A DNA stretch of 64,000 nucleotides from Scilla litardierei (taxonomy: Eukaryota; Streptophyta; Magnoliopsida; Asparagales; Asparagaceae): contig CM061142.1 of the NCBI GenBank assembly GCA_030789695.1, positions 152,851,266 through 152,915,265 of the forward strand, in the 5' to 3' direction. The notes under the pieces were generated by a model. The model saw only the letters and a list, made by a program, of their open reading frames with translations, was not told the DNA's origin and did no database searches. This document shows positions 42,174 through 55,878 of this stretch, piece after piece (the stretch's first letter is position 1; each line of letters opens with the position of its first letter). The position numbers were made by a program, and so were the translations under genes.

Positions 42174-45114
42174 CTACCCAGCTTAGAATAAAGTCCGTCC
42201 TCGGACTTTCAAACTATAACTATATCTAGTCTCTCTAGTAGCTACCCCAATCATATCACATTATAATTCAAACCAGATATAATCACTATAAGTGCTTATA
42301 TATGCACTAGGTAGTCAAGCAGTAACACTGCCCACATGTATATATTTACGCCCATTCTAAACTTACACCTATCATAGTAAGTCAAATTCAAACACGTACT
42401 TCAATCATTCATATAATCACGTACATCCTTATATAACTATTAAACACGCATTACATACCATGGTACACATACTCACAAACAAATAAATAGTTCACATCAG
42501 CAAATACACTCGTAGTACTTCACGTATAGATAACTACATATGCACAAAACAAACATGGGTATACTACTCCCTAATATTTCCTAGTATACATCCAAACCCA
42601 AACACATTAACACATGTAATCACACCATACCATTATTAAATCAAATTTACTATATCTAATATACATTCACCATTACTAGAATTTCACAAATACATAGTCA
42701 TTCAAATGCACGCAGATACTTCACCATATATTCTCATCACATACAGTCTTATAACTATATTCAAGACTCATCACACGTACCATAATTACAATTACCTATA
42801 GCTAAGCACATACTTACCCATGCATGGTGCACACCCACGCACGCTAATATAACACCTTCATACCACTATATACTCAGCACATCTACACACTTAGTTAGCT
42901 AACAGTTGTACATCAAACATGGAAAACTTTAGTTATTAACTATACTACAAGGCCAACACTTATAACTATATAATGGTATAGCCACCCACAGTCATATGCG
43001 TAACATAACCAGACACAACCAATCCTATCACTATACATACATCATCCATCACTATATTCATAGTACTATACGCAAACCACAGACATATGTAACAATATAC
43101 TTAGAGTATACCCACCCAAGCTTGAGTGAGACTCAAAACACATATCGGAATACTCTATATATGTAACATGGTATCTATACCTATACCAATACCACTCCAA
43201 TGTATACATATCTACCAACATAGCCATATACACACCATAATGTCAATCACGCTTAACATTTGGTCAGGTAACACCCACATAGTACAATCACTTTACATAC
43301 CATAATAATATTACAGACATCAGCACATGTATAATTATAATACACACCCTAATACATGCATTCATCGCATAGTCCCACACATGTAACATATATATTCACA
43401 CCATATCCATCTACCTATAATTAGTATACTAATACATCTACTTATCCATACATAATTAAGATATACAATAATCGTGTATACCTCATGGTATACATGCACA
43501 CAACATCCCGTAAAAGCAAGAAATACCAATCAAAATTATAATCCTACTATCATACGTATATCACATATATACTCATGCAGCAAATACATAACTACTTACG
43601 TCTAAGCACAATACATATCTACGTATGAGCACATACTCACACGTACCTACATATAGGTTATATAAAAGGCCTACCCACTTAACCATAAGTACACCTATTA
43701 TCAGTACGCCTAACATTCAACTGACTTACGAATATATATATATACACACACACATACACATATATATACATATACATATCAAGTATTCACAAGTATCTTC
43801 AAACTACATACACTACTATTTTATACTCCAATACAATTTCCAATATATATAGACATTCCTAAAGTGTTATAGCTACCCACACATATATAACTAATATCAT
43901 CCATACAACTTCATATACATCATGAATAACACTGAGTATGTATATCAAACAATATGCAAACATTAATTTACTACATGGGAGTACACTCATACGTGAGTGA
44001 TACGCCGGGGTTCACACACACAGGTCCACACACTCTACTTATACATGCACCACAACGACATCGCAATAAAATCAATGGGCTCGCATACAATACTAAAGTT
44101 AACGTAGGCAACAGTAAGCACTAGTGTGATAACTAAACAATAGTGAGGAAACCTAAATCGAAATTGAAATGAAACAAGATCGGAATGAACAGGTTCAGAT
44201 GAGGCGACATACAAGGGAAAAGCTTGGTTGGGTGGAACACAATATAGTTCAGATTAATCAAGCAGGGAAGAAGGATATAAATTACGAAATAAGGATAAAA
44301 TAAAATGTAAGTTATAAAATAAAAATATAACAATATCCTTATAAAACGTAGAAGGGTAACATGAAAGTTAAATCACGACATAAGAATTAAACGCAGAATA
44401 ATGATTATGGAGGTGAATGAATTATTTTACAATTGAAGATAAATTTAAATGGATATAGTATTTTACAAAAATTTGAAGTAGAAAAATGATGAGTATAAAA
44501 TCGACACGCTGAATGCTGAAGTCTCATGTAACTTAGAAAAATATATTAAAGGTAAGCGCGATGAGTTATTCGAATAAGTTTTAATGGGATAAGTAAGAAA
44601 AGAAAATTATAAATCGAATTAGGGAAAATAGAAATACGGTTCAGAATAAAATTAGTATATGAAAAGGGACAAGGTATTTAAATAGGTATGAAAAGTATAG
44701 GCTGGAAAACATTATAAAATAATAATCAAAAATCTCGACAAAACTTTCGAAATTCAAAAAAAATTTAAGTCAACGGAAGAGCATGAAGTCTAAGTATATA
44801 TATATATATTAAAAGTTTTCGAACGAGTTTAAACTTAGTGAATGAGGAATATCGAAAATACTTTCAGAAGATTCAAGATTTGTAACGAAGAGATTTGAAA
44901 ATCAACGACGATCGTCATGAGGCAATCTCGTGAATTGAGGGCAAAGAAAAATAGTCGCATGATCGAAACATAATTACGTTTAGGATATGACTCATGAACT
45001 AGACTGTAATGAATTGCACTCGGCTTGGCCCGAAATCGATGGACCCAAACGAACGACTAAGGAAATTCTAGAAGTCTAATATGGTCAGAGCTAGGCAAGA
45101 ACCACTAAGGTAAC
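42174..45114 (-). other. LARD-A internal region, first copy (non-coding), 3' and middle parts
   Basis: Starts with the reverse-complement polypurine tract. 42174 to about 44090 is G-poor on the plus strand with CATA/TACA words and a (TA)n/(CA)n microsatellite at 43732-43780. From about 44095 it becomes purine-rich. It is about 95% similar by eye to the second copy at 50594-51802 and more distantly related to the LARD-B interior. No coding domain on either strand. Confidence 0.82.
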
Positions 45115-46986
45115 TGTTGGATATTGGACTCCCCGGATTTGGTTTTGGATGATGAACAAACATAAATATAACGTGAACTAACACTTTGTGAGCGCAGTTA
45201 TGGAGATTGTCGCCAAATTCATATGAATATCAATTACGACGTCTCAAGACTTCTCAAAGCACGTGATCGTATGCCTAAAGCTTCGTTGAAGCTTATGGAC
45301 CATTTTAGAAGTCATGAAGATTCAATTGAAGCGTTTGAAGACGGTATCGTCAAGTTTTATTTATAGTCTTTAAGCTTCTTTCGTAGTATGTTAAGCCTTG
45401 AGTAGGTCTTACGGTTTAAATCTTCATAACGCTCATATCTTAGCTCTAGGATCTTAGTTGAAGTCCATACAATTCTTCCCGAAGCTTCGCGCTTCAATTC
45501 GGACTTCTTGTGCATGTTAGTTGGTTCAAGAAGAAGAACTGACCGACTAGATGGTGATCTAGTCGGTCGGCAAAGCTTCTTGGACCGACTAGTTTTTGTC
45601 AGTCAATTCTAAGCTCTTTACTGTTTACAGTTAGTCGGTCTAAGTTGACTCACCGACCGACTAGTTTGTGAATTAGTCGGTCATTGATGCTTCTGTGACC
45701 GACTAGTTGAGCTTTCCCTGTACATGCACATTTGAGCCTGAGCTACTGTTTATCATTAGTCGGTCTGTGTTCTTTGATCGACCGATTAGTTGATGAACTA
45801 GTCGGTCAACTTTCCTTCTTGGACCGACTAGTTTAGCTTTACTGTACATGCCAATTTTTCACCTAACTTACTGTTTATCGTTAGTCGGTCTATGCTCATT
45901 TGGCGACCGACTAGTTGGTGAATTAGTCTGTCAACATTTGTTCTTGGACCGACTAAGTCTATTGTTGCTCAGACTTCAGTTTTATCTGTTAGTCGGTCTC
46001 AGTTGAGTAACCGACCGACTAGTTGTGAAACTAGTCGGTCAGCTACTCTTCTTGGACCGACTAGTTCCTTATGTCTGTGCTTTGATCTTTTCTCTGTTCA
46101 CTCATTAGTCGGTATACGTTTATTGATCGACCGACTAGTTGATGAACTAGTCGGTCGGTGGTTGTTCTTTGACCGACTAGTTGGGTTCAGAAAAGAGCCG
46201 TTGGAGCTTTAATTGAAACGTTTTTCTCTCTCTCTCCTCTAACCTATAAATACTTGTTGGGCTGCATTCATTGCAGTCAAGGCTAATATTATTGCAAGTT
46301 TAGAGATCAAGAGAAATCATTCCAAGCTCATTCAAATCTCTTTCATTCCATTCAATAATCTCTCCTCACTCTTACTTCCAAAGAGAGATTCATTGAGTGT
46401 GAAGCCTTCCAAGCCAAGTGCTTGATTCTAGGTCACCAACATCCACATAGCTCTCCATCGCTGATCTACATCTTGGAGCTAGGGTTTGGTGCCACTTCTT
46501 CTTCCTCAAAATCATCCTTGCCCTAATTCGTAAGCATTACTCAAGGCATAGGTATTTTGTCGGTAAGAAGTTTCTTATTTCATTTCAACTTCATATTGTA
46601 AGTTTCACTCTCGGTTGTGAGAGTGTGGTTGTGATCCCGGGTTGTGGGAGTCACAAATTACTTTGTGTATGATTTGACTGTGGAGGTTTTTCACAAGTAT
46701 TTCATAGTGGAAATCTTGAGTTAGGGTTTCTAACTCAAGTATCCGGAGGGGATCCGGGTGGTTGGGACGTAGGATCACCGGGAACAAGTCGGGGAGACTT
46801 GGGTGGATCCGAACCCAGTAATATCTTGTGTTAGCATTGTTAATTTTGTTGTTGTCTTCAATTTAAGCTTCCGCAAATTGATTTGGTAGTTGTTTGCACG
46901 ATAATTAGGAATTATACTCCTTGTTATTTTTAAAGTACTATTCACCCCCCCCTTAGTACTTGTGCAGTAGCTTGTAGGGCATTACA
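45115..46986 (+). repeat. Solo SIRE-type copia LTR
   Basis: 1872 bp, TGTTGGATATTGG...GGGCATTACA, flanked by GTAAC on both sides (45110-45114 and 46987-46991) with no internal element. It is thus the product of recombination between the two LTRs of a full element. It has the ACCGAC array (45541-46180, one unit more than copia-1) and TATA box TATAAATA (46245-46252). It is diverged from copia-1 and copia-2. The empty site survives in LARD-B near 27837. Confidence 0.95.
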
Positions 46987-46991
46987 GTAAC

Positions 46992-47296
46992 TCCTAAGAC
47001 GATTACATCAATTTCTAGCATGGAGTCTAGGTAACAATCAGGGACCCCCAACTAGCCAACATAGACGTCTAACTAAGCCTTATTATAGTCCTGATCTATG
47101 GATTTCCCTACTAAGCTGAGACAGATGCTCGGGCAACACGTCTTCCAGCCACCTAGTGACATCGAAACGATTAAAATTAGACTCAAGTCTTATGACTTGG
47201 ATGTTTTAATTTATTTAATGGATATTCTATTTTTATTATCGTTGTTTCGATAATTCGCAGTTGCAAGAAAGACCTGCATGGGCCACCAATAAAACC
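46992..47296 (-). other. LARD-A internal region, 5' end with leader/primer region
   Basis: Continues the LARD-A interior after the solo LTR. The last 100 bases (about 47190-47296) are the reverse complement of the Tekay leader with the shared primer region (GCATGGGCCACCAATAAAACC). Confidence 0.82.
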
Positions 47297-50200
47297 TGTC
47301 ACGACCCGCTTCCCATAAACGGAAGGCGAGACGTGAAAAGTCCGCTCAGATGTGAAGCTGTGAGGCTTCAGTCTGTAAAGCGTCTGGTATAACCAAGTAT
47401 AGGTCCTTGCAAATGCGAAACAGAATAAAATAATAAAAGAAGATAGATAGTAAAGTTCTAATCTCAGAATAGTCCACAGATAAAGTTCAACATCACAGAA
47501 AAGCCACCAGGCTAAAAAGATTCTAAAAAGGCCCAAGCATGGCTAACAGAAATAAACAACGTACAGAAAGAAAGGGCGCTACACACCAACAACCTAATAA
47601 GAACTAGGCAGAAGGTAACACCAAAAGAAGTCTCTACGACAGACCGCCGGTGTCCTCGTACTCCACGTCAACAGTGGACCCAGGCTCAATGTCAACAAAC
47701 TCCTCGTCCTCAGCAACGGACTCTGGCTCAGCAACTAACATGCGACACCCAAAAGAGACGAGGGCGCATGTCAGCAAGTCTACAAGAGACTTGTGCAAGG
47801 AAACTAAAAAGAAAGGAAACAACCTAGCAGTTCTAAAGTATGCGATGACATGGCAGTTTAAGGTATGAATGCAAAAATTAAGAAAGTGCAACAAGTATGG
47901 TATGGCAACAAGTATGGCATGGAAAGGGTATCAAAGCTACTAAACATTCACATGGATTTTACAAGTCAAGTAAACACGTCGTGCACAGAGTTTACGCCTT
48001 TTGGCTGGAGTGGCTGTACGGGCCCACTCCTAAGCTCAAGTGATCGCTTAACCCTACCCCTCCACGTGTAATCGGGCATTGGCTTTTGACCAACACATGT
48101 GGCCCGCTTCTGGTTCATGAGCCAGAAAGTGTATTTGGCATAGGGTTGTGCCTGCAACGCAGGTGCCTAGCCTGAACAAGGAAGTACAAGTAGCGTGCGC
48201 TATGAAAACAAGCATTCAAGCATGGAATGATGCATGGCATAGCAAGATTACAATTAATGTGCGTACAGATAAGGAATTTAAACATCACAGGCATGACAGA
48301 GTAAAAGTAAAGAGCGTACAGATATGGAAATTAAACATGCGAAATGAATGAATGACATGGCAGGGTGTCAGATCTAGCTTCGTTGTCAAGCTAGATCTTA
48401 AAATTGCGTCTAGGCGAGTATCATTTCGTCGCCTAGTCTCTTTTACGCTAAAAGCAGGGAATGGACTAAGACATGGCCTAAAGCACAAGTTGGCAAGTTT
48501 TACTTTCCTGAAATACGTGCTGGAATTACAAATCTCAAGGTCCAATCACCGATTCACAAGGTCCAGAGCTCCCACGCTCAGTCCAACAATCAGCCTACAG
48601 TCCCGAATTATTAAGTTGGATTAGTGAGTTACAAAGCGGTAAAAATAATTGTTTTTAATCTTGAATTAACATGCGATGGTTAGGATTCCTACGGTTAGAA
48701 ATATACCTTAACACGACGCGAGGGCTACACTGACGTCGGTTAGCGGCGTCAGGGGTTGGATTCCTGTAGTGCGTACGGTACGGAATGACGGGTACTCTGT
48801 GATAAAACACGTGCACAAATAAGTTCGTAACAACGGACTAGAATTATCAGACAGTCCTAAAAAGTCTAATGATCCGAATTTCAATTAAGTCCTCTATCCT
48901 AAGATGGGTTCACGTCAATATTAACGATCATTAAATTACTTAACATGATAATTACGTCACGCAGCTAGTACGAAAATACACAACAAATATTATTAAGCAT
49001 CCCAGGCTACAAGTTAACTAGAGGTTGTGTACGAGTTATCTACCCCACGGGTTACCAAGTCAACATCAAAATAGAACGTTACTAGCATGCAACACCTTAA
49101 CATTAAGTAACTAACTAGATGACCAGGGTTATCTTACTGTTCATATCCTAACATATCGCTCTTAAAACACTGGATAACTTGTACTAACCGCAGCAAGGGA
49201 GACCTCTACGAAGCTTCCAGGAGTTGCCACGAAACGCCAGCGGTGGACAGAGGCTAGAGAGACATCGTAGCAGCACGAATGAAGTCGTCGATAATCCGAG
49301 GGGTAGGCGCACGTCGCTGCCGTGCGAGGGAGGATAGTTGCAGCTGTCGGGGCCTAGACAGCGGCGGTTACCGCTGTCAGCAGACAGGGTAGCGCATGGC
49401 GGTGCCGTGGGCACCTCCGGGCGGCGCTGCATGGTTGCTGCGGTGCTGCAGTTGCTGCCAGCGGCCTAGGGTGGGGCAGATGCGCCTGTGGAGATCCGAC
49501 GAGGTTAGTTGGTGGTACTGGTCGAAGAGAGAGGCTAGAGGGGGGTCAGGGGAGACTGCCGCCACGGCCTGGCAGCGCCACAGCCGTGACAGCGTCGGGC
49601 GCTGCTGTGGACATCGCTCGAGCGCAGTCGTCAGCGCCGGGGAAGGGTCCCGTCGGCACCTACAGGTGGGAACATGCGGCGTCTCCTGGATCAGGTCGGA
49701 GGGGGTTCGACGACGAGTAAGGGCGGAGATCACGGGGCTGTTGCAAAGTCAAAACAAGAAGAGACGGCGGCGCTTCGTTTTGGATGGGAGGAAAAGAATA
49801 AGTCCTAGGTTATAATTGAAAGGGCTAGGTCTAGATGAAAGCTAGCACGTGAGGGGTACAGTTGTGAGTTGTGTCTTAGGGCTTGTTAGTAAGAGTAGTA
49901 GGTAGGGGCTAAAGAAGTCCTTGGGTTAATATTATAAGAGCAAGTAGGTGATGAATAGGGCATCACGAGGACATGCCTGAGGTTTATTTATATACGGGAA
50001 TAGGGTGAGAGAGAGGACAATAAGTTGTAAAATATTGGTAGGGTTTATATTTTAAGTTTCCTATTACAAAAATTTGGGTGTGGGGTTGCCAGGTGTTGGG
50101 TGCGGTGTATGATGGTGCGGCATAGGGTAAAAACAGGCTAAGTCAACATAATTTGGTGGTATATTATTATAAAAATACTAGGGAAAAGCAGCTAAGTGAA

Positions 50201-50593
50201 CTTAGGGTTAAATCAATAATTAAACTGGGGAAAAGTGAAAGTGTGTCAAACGAGGCTCTAAAATCGTAAGATAAATACTGGGGTGACCGCACCGAAGAGA
50301 GAAACAAAACAAAGAAGACGGATCACAAATTCGACGACGAGAAATGAAACTAAAAAATGAAAAGGCCTCGCGACAAAAATGAAAATCGCGACGTCTCATC
50401 AAACAAAGTCAAAACATTGGAGAAGGACCCATGAAATGACATTCTAAAATAATTCCACAATTTGAAACTCTTCGAGAGGGTCATAACGGCATATCACACT
50501 ATAGGGTTCGGATACAAACAAGGTCTAAAATAAATACGTGCACGAACAAGACTACGTGCATGAAAAGCGTACGATCGAAAATCGACCGTGACA
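47297..50593 (-). repeat. LARD-A LTR, complete, shared between two internal regions
   Basis: 3297 bp, TGTCACGACC...CGACCGTGACA in plus-strand view. On its left is a leader/primer region and on its right a polypurine tract, so it serves as the 5' LTR of one unit and the 3' LTR of the next. It is homologous along its length to the Tekay LTR, with a different GC-rich block (about 49190-49800). A reverse TATA box (ATTTATATA) is at about 49986. ORF-like stretches (47650-47868, 49396-49815 and others) are LTR sequence. Confidence 0.9.
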
Positions 50594-51802
50594 TCCTACC
50601 CACCTTAGAATAAAGTCCATCCTCGGACTTTCTAACTATAGCTATATCTAGTCACTATAGTAGCTACCCCAATCATATCACATTATAATTCAATCCAGAT
50701 ATAGTCACTATAAGTGCTATATATGCACTAGGTAGTAAAGCAGTAACACTACCCACATGTATATATTTACGCCCATTCTAAACTTACACCTATCATAGTC
50801 AGTTAAATTCATACACGTACTGCAATCATTCATATAATCACGTACATCCTTATATAACTATTAAACACGTATTACATACCATGGTACACATACTCACAAA
50901 CAAATAAATAGTTCACACCAGCAAATACAATCGTAGTACTTCACGTATAGATAACTACCTATGCACAAAACAAACATGGGTATACTACTCCCTAATATTT
51001 CCTAGTATACATCCAAACCCAAACACATTAACACATGTAATCACACCTTACCATTATTAAATCAAATTTACTATATCTAACATACATTCACCATTACTAG
51101 AATTTCACAAATACATAGTCATTCAAATGCACGCAGATACTTCACCATATATTCTCATCACATATAGTCTTATAACTATATTCAAGACTCATCACACGTA
51201 CCATAATTACAATTACCTATAACTAAGCACATACTTACCCATGCATGGTGCACACCCACGCACGCTAATATAACATTCCTTCATACCACTATATACTCAT
51301 CACATCTACACACTTAGTTAGCTAACAGATGTACATCAAACATGGAAAACTTTAGTTATTAACTATATTACAAGGCCAACACTTATAACTATATAATGGT
51401 ATAGCCACCCACAGTCATGTGCGTAACACAACCAGACACAACCAATCCTATCACTATACATACATCATCCATCACTATATTCATAGTACTATACACAAAC
51501 CACAGACATATGTAACAATATACTTAGAGTACACCCACCCAAGCTTGAGTGAGACTCAAAACACATATCGAAATACTCTATATACGTAACACGGTATCTA
51601 TACCTAAACCAATATCACTCCAATGTATACACATCTACCAACATAGCCATATACACACCATAATGTCAATCACGCTGAACATTTGGTCAGGTAACACCCA
51701 CATAGTACAATCACTTTACATACCATAATAATATTACAGACATCAGCACATGTATAATTATAATACCCTCCCTAATACATGCATTCATCGCATAGTCCCA
51801 CA
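50594..51802 (-). other. LARD-A internal region, second copy (non-coding, interrupted)
   Basis: Begins with the reverse polypurine tract TCCTACCCACCTTAG and follows 42174-43385 closely. It is G-poor on the plus strand and is interrupted by copia-2 at 51803. The uninterrupted sequence is at about 43376-43390. Confidence 0.85.
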
Positions 51803-53556
51803 TGTTGAATATTGGACTCCCCGGATTTGGTTTTGGATGATGAGCAAACATAAATAATTCATGAACTAACAATTTGTGAGCGCAGTATTGGAGATCGTCG
51901 CAAAAATCTCGAGAACATTCAAAGCGACATCTCAAGACTTCTCAAAGCACGTATTCATGCCTAAAGCTTCGTTGAAGCTCTTGCGCCGTTTTGGAAGTCA
52001 TGAAGAATTAATCGAAGCTCTCGAAGACCATTCTTTAAGGTTTTATTTATAGTCTTTTAGCTTCGATATATAGAATGTTAAGCCTTGAGTATATCTTACG
52101 ATTCTAACTTCATAACGCTCATATCGTAGCTCTAGGATCTTAGTACAAGTTCATTCTAACTTCCTCGAAGCGTCGCGCTTCGATTCGGACTTGCTTGTGC
52201 ATGTTAGTTGGTACAAGAAGAAGTACTGACCGACTAGATGGTGATCTAGTCGGTCAGCAACTCTTCTTGGACCGACTAGTTTGCTTCCTTAATTTCTTGC
52301 ATCTTACTGTTTACAGTTAGTCGGTCTACGTTGACTCACCGACCGACTAGTTTGTGAACTAGTCGGTCAGTGATGCTTCTTTGACCGACTAGTTGTGACT
52401 TACTGTACATGCTAAATTTCTCCTAAGCTACTGTTTATCGTTAGTCGGTCTAAGAACGTTTGGTTACCGACTAGTTGACAATCTAGTCGGTCAACTTTTG
52501 TTCTTGGACCGACTAAGTCAATTTGTATTCAGACTATTTCATTTTGCCTCTTAGTCGGTCTACGTTCACTGACTGACCGACTAGTTGTGAAACTAGTCGG
52601 TTAGAAAGTCTTCTTGGACCGACTAGATTTCTAGGTCTGAATTTCTATCTCTTCTCAGTTCCTCACTTAGTCGGTCCATGTTGTTTGACTGACCGACTAG
52701 TTGATGAACTAGTCGGTCAGTGGTTGTTCTTTGACCGACTAGTTTCCCCAGATTTCTATCCGTTGGGAATTGACCTAAGTTGTTTTTATGGGACCCTATA
52801 AATACGAACCTAGGTCATTTCTATCCAAAAAAAGAGCTGCCATTAAGAGATTCATTGAGATAGAAAGAGATAGCCATTCTCACTCATTTCCAAAGCTCTC
52901 TTCCTCACAAGAAACCCATTCTCTCACATTCTAGATCTAGAATCCATCTTGAGAGAAGTTTGTTCTTGGTGAGCCCTTCAAGCTCTAGCTTGAATCAAGT
53001 CTCCAAATCTCTCCTAGGCACCTATTGCTGGTCATTTCCTTGGTGCTAGGTCTTGGTGACTTCATCTTCCTCAAATCCTTCCTTTCACCTATTTGGTAAG
53101 AAAAACTCAAGGTATAGGATTTTGTGGTAAGTTTGTTTATTTCAATATAAACTCATTTATATTGCTTGTTGATTCTCTCGGTTGTGAGAGAAGGTTGTGA
53201 TCCCGGGTTGTGGGATTCACTATTGCCATTGTTGTATGATTTGATCTTGTGAAGGTTTTTCACAAGATATTCATAGTGGAAATCTTGGGTTAGGGTTTCT
53301 AACCTAAGTATCCGGAGGGGATCCGGGTGGTTGGGACGTAGGATCACCGGGAACAAGTCGGGGAGACTTGGGTGGATCCGAACCCATTAACATCTTTTGT
53401 TAGCATTGTTAATTTTGTTGTTGTCATTCAATTTAAGCTTCCGCAAATTGATTTGGTAGTTGTTTGCACTATAATTTGGAATTATACTCCTTGTTATTTT
53501 TAAAGTACTATTCACCCCCCCTCTAGTACTTGTGCAGTAGCTTGTAGGGCATTACA
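51803..53556 (+). repeat. Copia-2 5' LTR
   Basis: 1754 bp, with the ACCGAC/GTCGGT array (about 52208-52743, five units) and TATA box TATAAATA (52797-52804). It ends CATTACA. Confidence 0.95.
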
Positions 53557-53558
53557 TT

Positions 53559-53571
53559 TGGTATCGGAGCC
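53559..53571 (+). other. Primer-binding site, initiator tRNA-Met, one mismatch
   Basis: TGGTATCGGAGCC: one A-to-G change from the copia-1 site. Confidence 0.9.
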
Positions 53572-53583
53572 AGATACTTAGCT

Positions 53584-55824
53584 ATGTCTGCCAACGACAA
53601 CAAGACCGTGCGTCCACCTTCCAACTATGACACCTTCAGGAACCGAGAAGGAGCATCTTCGGTGATGGAAGGACATTCCTCTACGAGGCCTCCATTCTTC
53701 AATGGTACCAACTACGGGTACTGGAAATGCCGGATGGAAACCTTCCTCCGGAGTGCATCTTTATGGAGGACTACAATGAAGGAATACATCGAACCTGAAG
53801 AAGAAGACTTTGAGAAATGGACTACCGCGGAGATCGCCGCGGAGGTAAGCAATGCCAAGGCAATGAACGCCTTGCAATGCGCATTGGAGCCCGAGGACTT
53901 CAATAAGATATGCACATGTAAGAGTGCATATCAAATTTGGAACTCCCTCCTCATTCTTCATGAAGGGACGAGTAGGGTAAGGGACTCTAAACTCGTAGTC
54001 GTAAACAAAGATTACGAAATGTTTCATATGCAACAGGGCGAGAAGATGAAGGAATATTACGCTCGCTTCGTTGACATAATAAACGAGTTAGAGGCCCTCG
54101 GTAAATCCTACACCCAAAAGGAGAAGTGCTCAAAGCTTATCAAAGGACTTCCTTCTTCTTGGGAGAAACGTACCTTCGCCATCGAGGAAGGTAATGACAT
54201 GAATAAGTATACCGTAGTTCAATTGATGGGTACTTTGATGTCATACGAGGTACGCAAAGATAGCAAGGTGAAGTTACAAGAAAAGATGAAGTCCTATTTG
54301 AACCAAGACGCGCCTAAGAAAAAGGCGATTGCATTCAAGGCGGCTTCATCCACCTCTACCGATGATGAGGACTCGGAAGAAGAAATGGACATGGAATCCA
54401 TTGCACTCATGGCAAAGAAGTTCAATCGCTTCTTCCGAAAGGGTAACTTCAAACAAAAATCTAAATTTACTTCTACTAACGCCTCTCCACCTTTGTGCTT
54501 TAAATGCAATAAGCCAGGACACATCAAAGCGGATTGTCCTCAAAACAAGCAAAAGGAGAAGTGGAAGGCGCCGAAGTTCGACAAGTCGAAGAAGTACAAA
54601 AAGGGATACAAAAAGGGACTTGTCAGAGCAACATTCACCGACTCCGAGGATTCCTCAAGCGGAGAGTCGGACGATGAGAAAGTGGAGCAAGCGCACATGT
54701 GCTTCATGGCAAGAGAGGAGCATGATCAAGGATCTTCCTCCTCCGATGATAGCGACGACGAAGGCGATGAGGTAACTATGGATGATCTTAGGGATGCTAA
54801 CTCTCATTTATGGTCTAAATACACTAAATTAGTAAATAGATATACTAAAGTAAAAGATGACCTAGCTAGCATTCAAACCTCGCCTAAGACTATCATCACC
54901 AACAACGACACCGTTGTTGAAGAGTTAAGAAATGAGATTGTCAATCTCAAATCTAAACTTGAACATGTTAGCATTGAAGATCCGGAAGAACATAGGATAG
55001 CGGATTTGACTTCTCAAAACTCGACTTTGAGTATTGAGAATGAGAATCTTAAATCTCGTGTTTATGTGCTCACATCGCAAGTATCTACTTTGGATACTTT
55101 TATGCGTTCTCTCAAAGAGAAATATGAGAACACATTAGGCCGAATTAATAAATTCAATAAGGGTAAGGACCATTTGGATAAAATCCTAAGTGACTTACTT
55201 CCGGCCAATCACCACATTGGTTTGGGGTATACGATGGGATGTCCATCCAAAGCGGCCACTACTTTTGTTAGGCCAACTTCCGGTGACTCTACGAGTGGTA
55301 GCAAACACTCTATTGGTAGTTCATCTACCAATGGTGCTTCCACCTCGTCCACACCCTCTTTTGGAAAGAAACCCACTTTGGGTAGACCTCCAAAGAAGGG
55401 GCATGCTTATATGTACACAAATACCATGCCACGTAGGAACACACGTCCTACTCCACCGTCTCACATATATGATGATTTCTATGCTACACGTTCACGGGCA
55501 CGTGCACACCATGTGAGACACCCTCACGCACGTGTTCCCACACATGCATATGTTCACCAACCTCATCATATGAATAATTCTCGTCGTGCACCATTCCATC
55601 ATGTTCCTTATGCCTATCCACAACATGCATCACGTAGAAATCAACGTCGCATGCATGCACCCAATAGGATGATGGCTCCCAAAATTTTCACTATTTGGAG
55701 CCCAAAGGACACAAGCATGGATGAAAAACAAGTGTATATGAATGCTTATTTTTCGGATGTTGTGCATAGTAGAAATTATGTGGGGAAGTCAAAGTCCAAT
55801 TGGACTTGGCTTCCAAAGGTCTAA
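53584..55824 (+). CDS. gag: SIRE gag (copia-2), intact
   Basis: 746 aa from the ATG at 53584, 12 nt after the primer site, to the TAA at 55822-55824. The N-terminal capsid core has FFNGTNYGYWKCRMETFL near residue 42 and KGLPSSWEKRTFAIEEG near 190. The CCHC knuckle CFKCNKPGHIKADC is near residue 303. An acidic Ser/Asp stretch (SSSDDSDDEGDE) follows. A coiled-coil segment lies at about 430-560. The Ser/Thr-rich and His/Arg-rich C-terminus ends WTWLPKV. This is the least damaged gag here and the reference for the copia-1 deletion. It forms the particle that packages the RNA. Confidence 0.95.
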   Translation: MSANDNKTVRPPSNYDTFRNREGASSVMEGHSSTRPPFFNGTNYGYWKCRMETFLRSASLWRTTMKEYIEPEEEDFEKWTTAEIAAEVSNAKAMNALQCALEPEDFNKICTCKSAYQIWNSLLILHEGTSRVRDSKLVVVNKDYEMFHMQQGEKMKEYYARFVDIINELEALGKSYTQKEKCSKLIKGLPSSWEKRTFAIEEGNDMNKYTVVQLMGTLMSYEVRKDSKVKLQEKMKSYLNQDAPKKKAIAFKAASSTSTDDEDSEEEMDMESIALMAKKFNRFFRKGNFKQKSKFTSTNASPPLCFKCNKPGHIKADCPQNKQKEKWKAPKFDKSKKYKKGYKKGLVRATFTDSEDSSSGESDDEKVEQAHMCFMAREEHDQGSSSSDDSDDEGDEVTMDDLRDANSHLWSKYTKLVNRYTKVKDDLASIQTSPKTIITNNDTVVEELRNEIVNLKSKLEHVSIEDPEEHRIADLTSQNSTLSIENENLKSRVYVLTSQVSTLDTFMRSLKEKYENTLGRINKFNKGKDHLDKILSDLLPANHHIGLGYTMGCPSKAATTFVRPTSGDSTSGSKHSIGSSSTNGASTSSTPSFGKKPTLGRPPKKGHAYMYTNTMPRRNTRPTPPSHIYDDFYATRSRARAHHVRHPHARVPTHAYVHQPHHMNNSRRAPFHHVPYAYPQHASRRNQRRMHAPNRMMAPKIFTIWSPKDTSMDEKQVYMNAYFSDVVHSRNYVGKSKSNWTWLPKV

Positions 55825-55878
55825 CTTTTGAGGACCCAATGACCTTGGGTACCATGATATGAAAGTTTCTATCTTTAG

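Noticed and set aside
43732..43780. TA/CA microsatellite as a possible centromeric or satellite signal
   Set aside because: Too short, single locus, inside LARD-A non-coding DNA.
47650..47868. 72-aa ORF (and 7475-7720, 7504-7704) repeated in Tekay/LARD LTRs
   Set aside because: Repeated only because LTRs repeat; appears on both strands in different copies and has no start context or domain.
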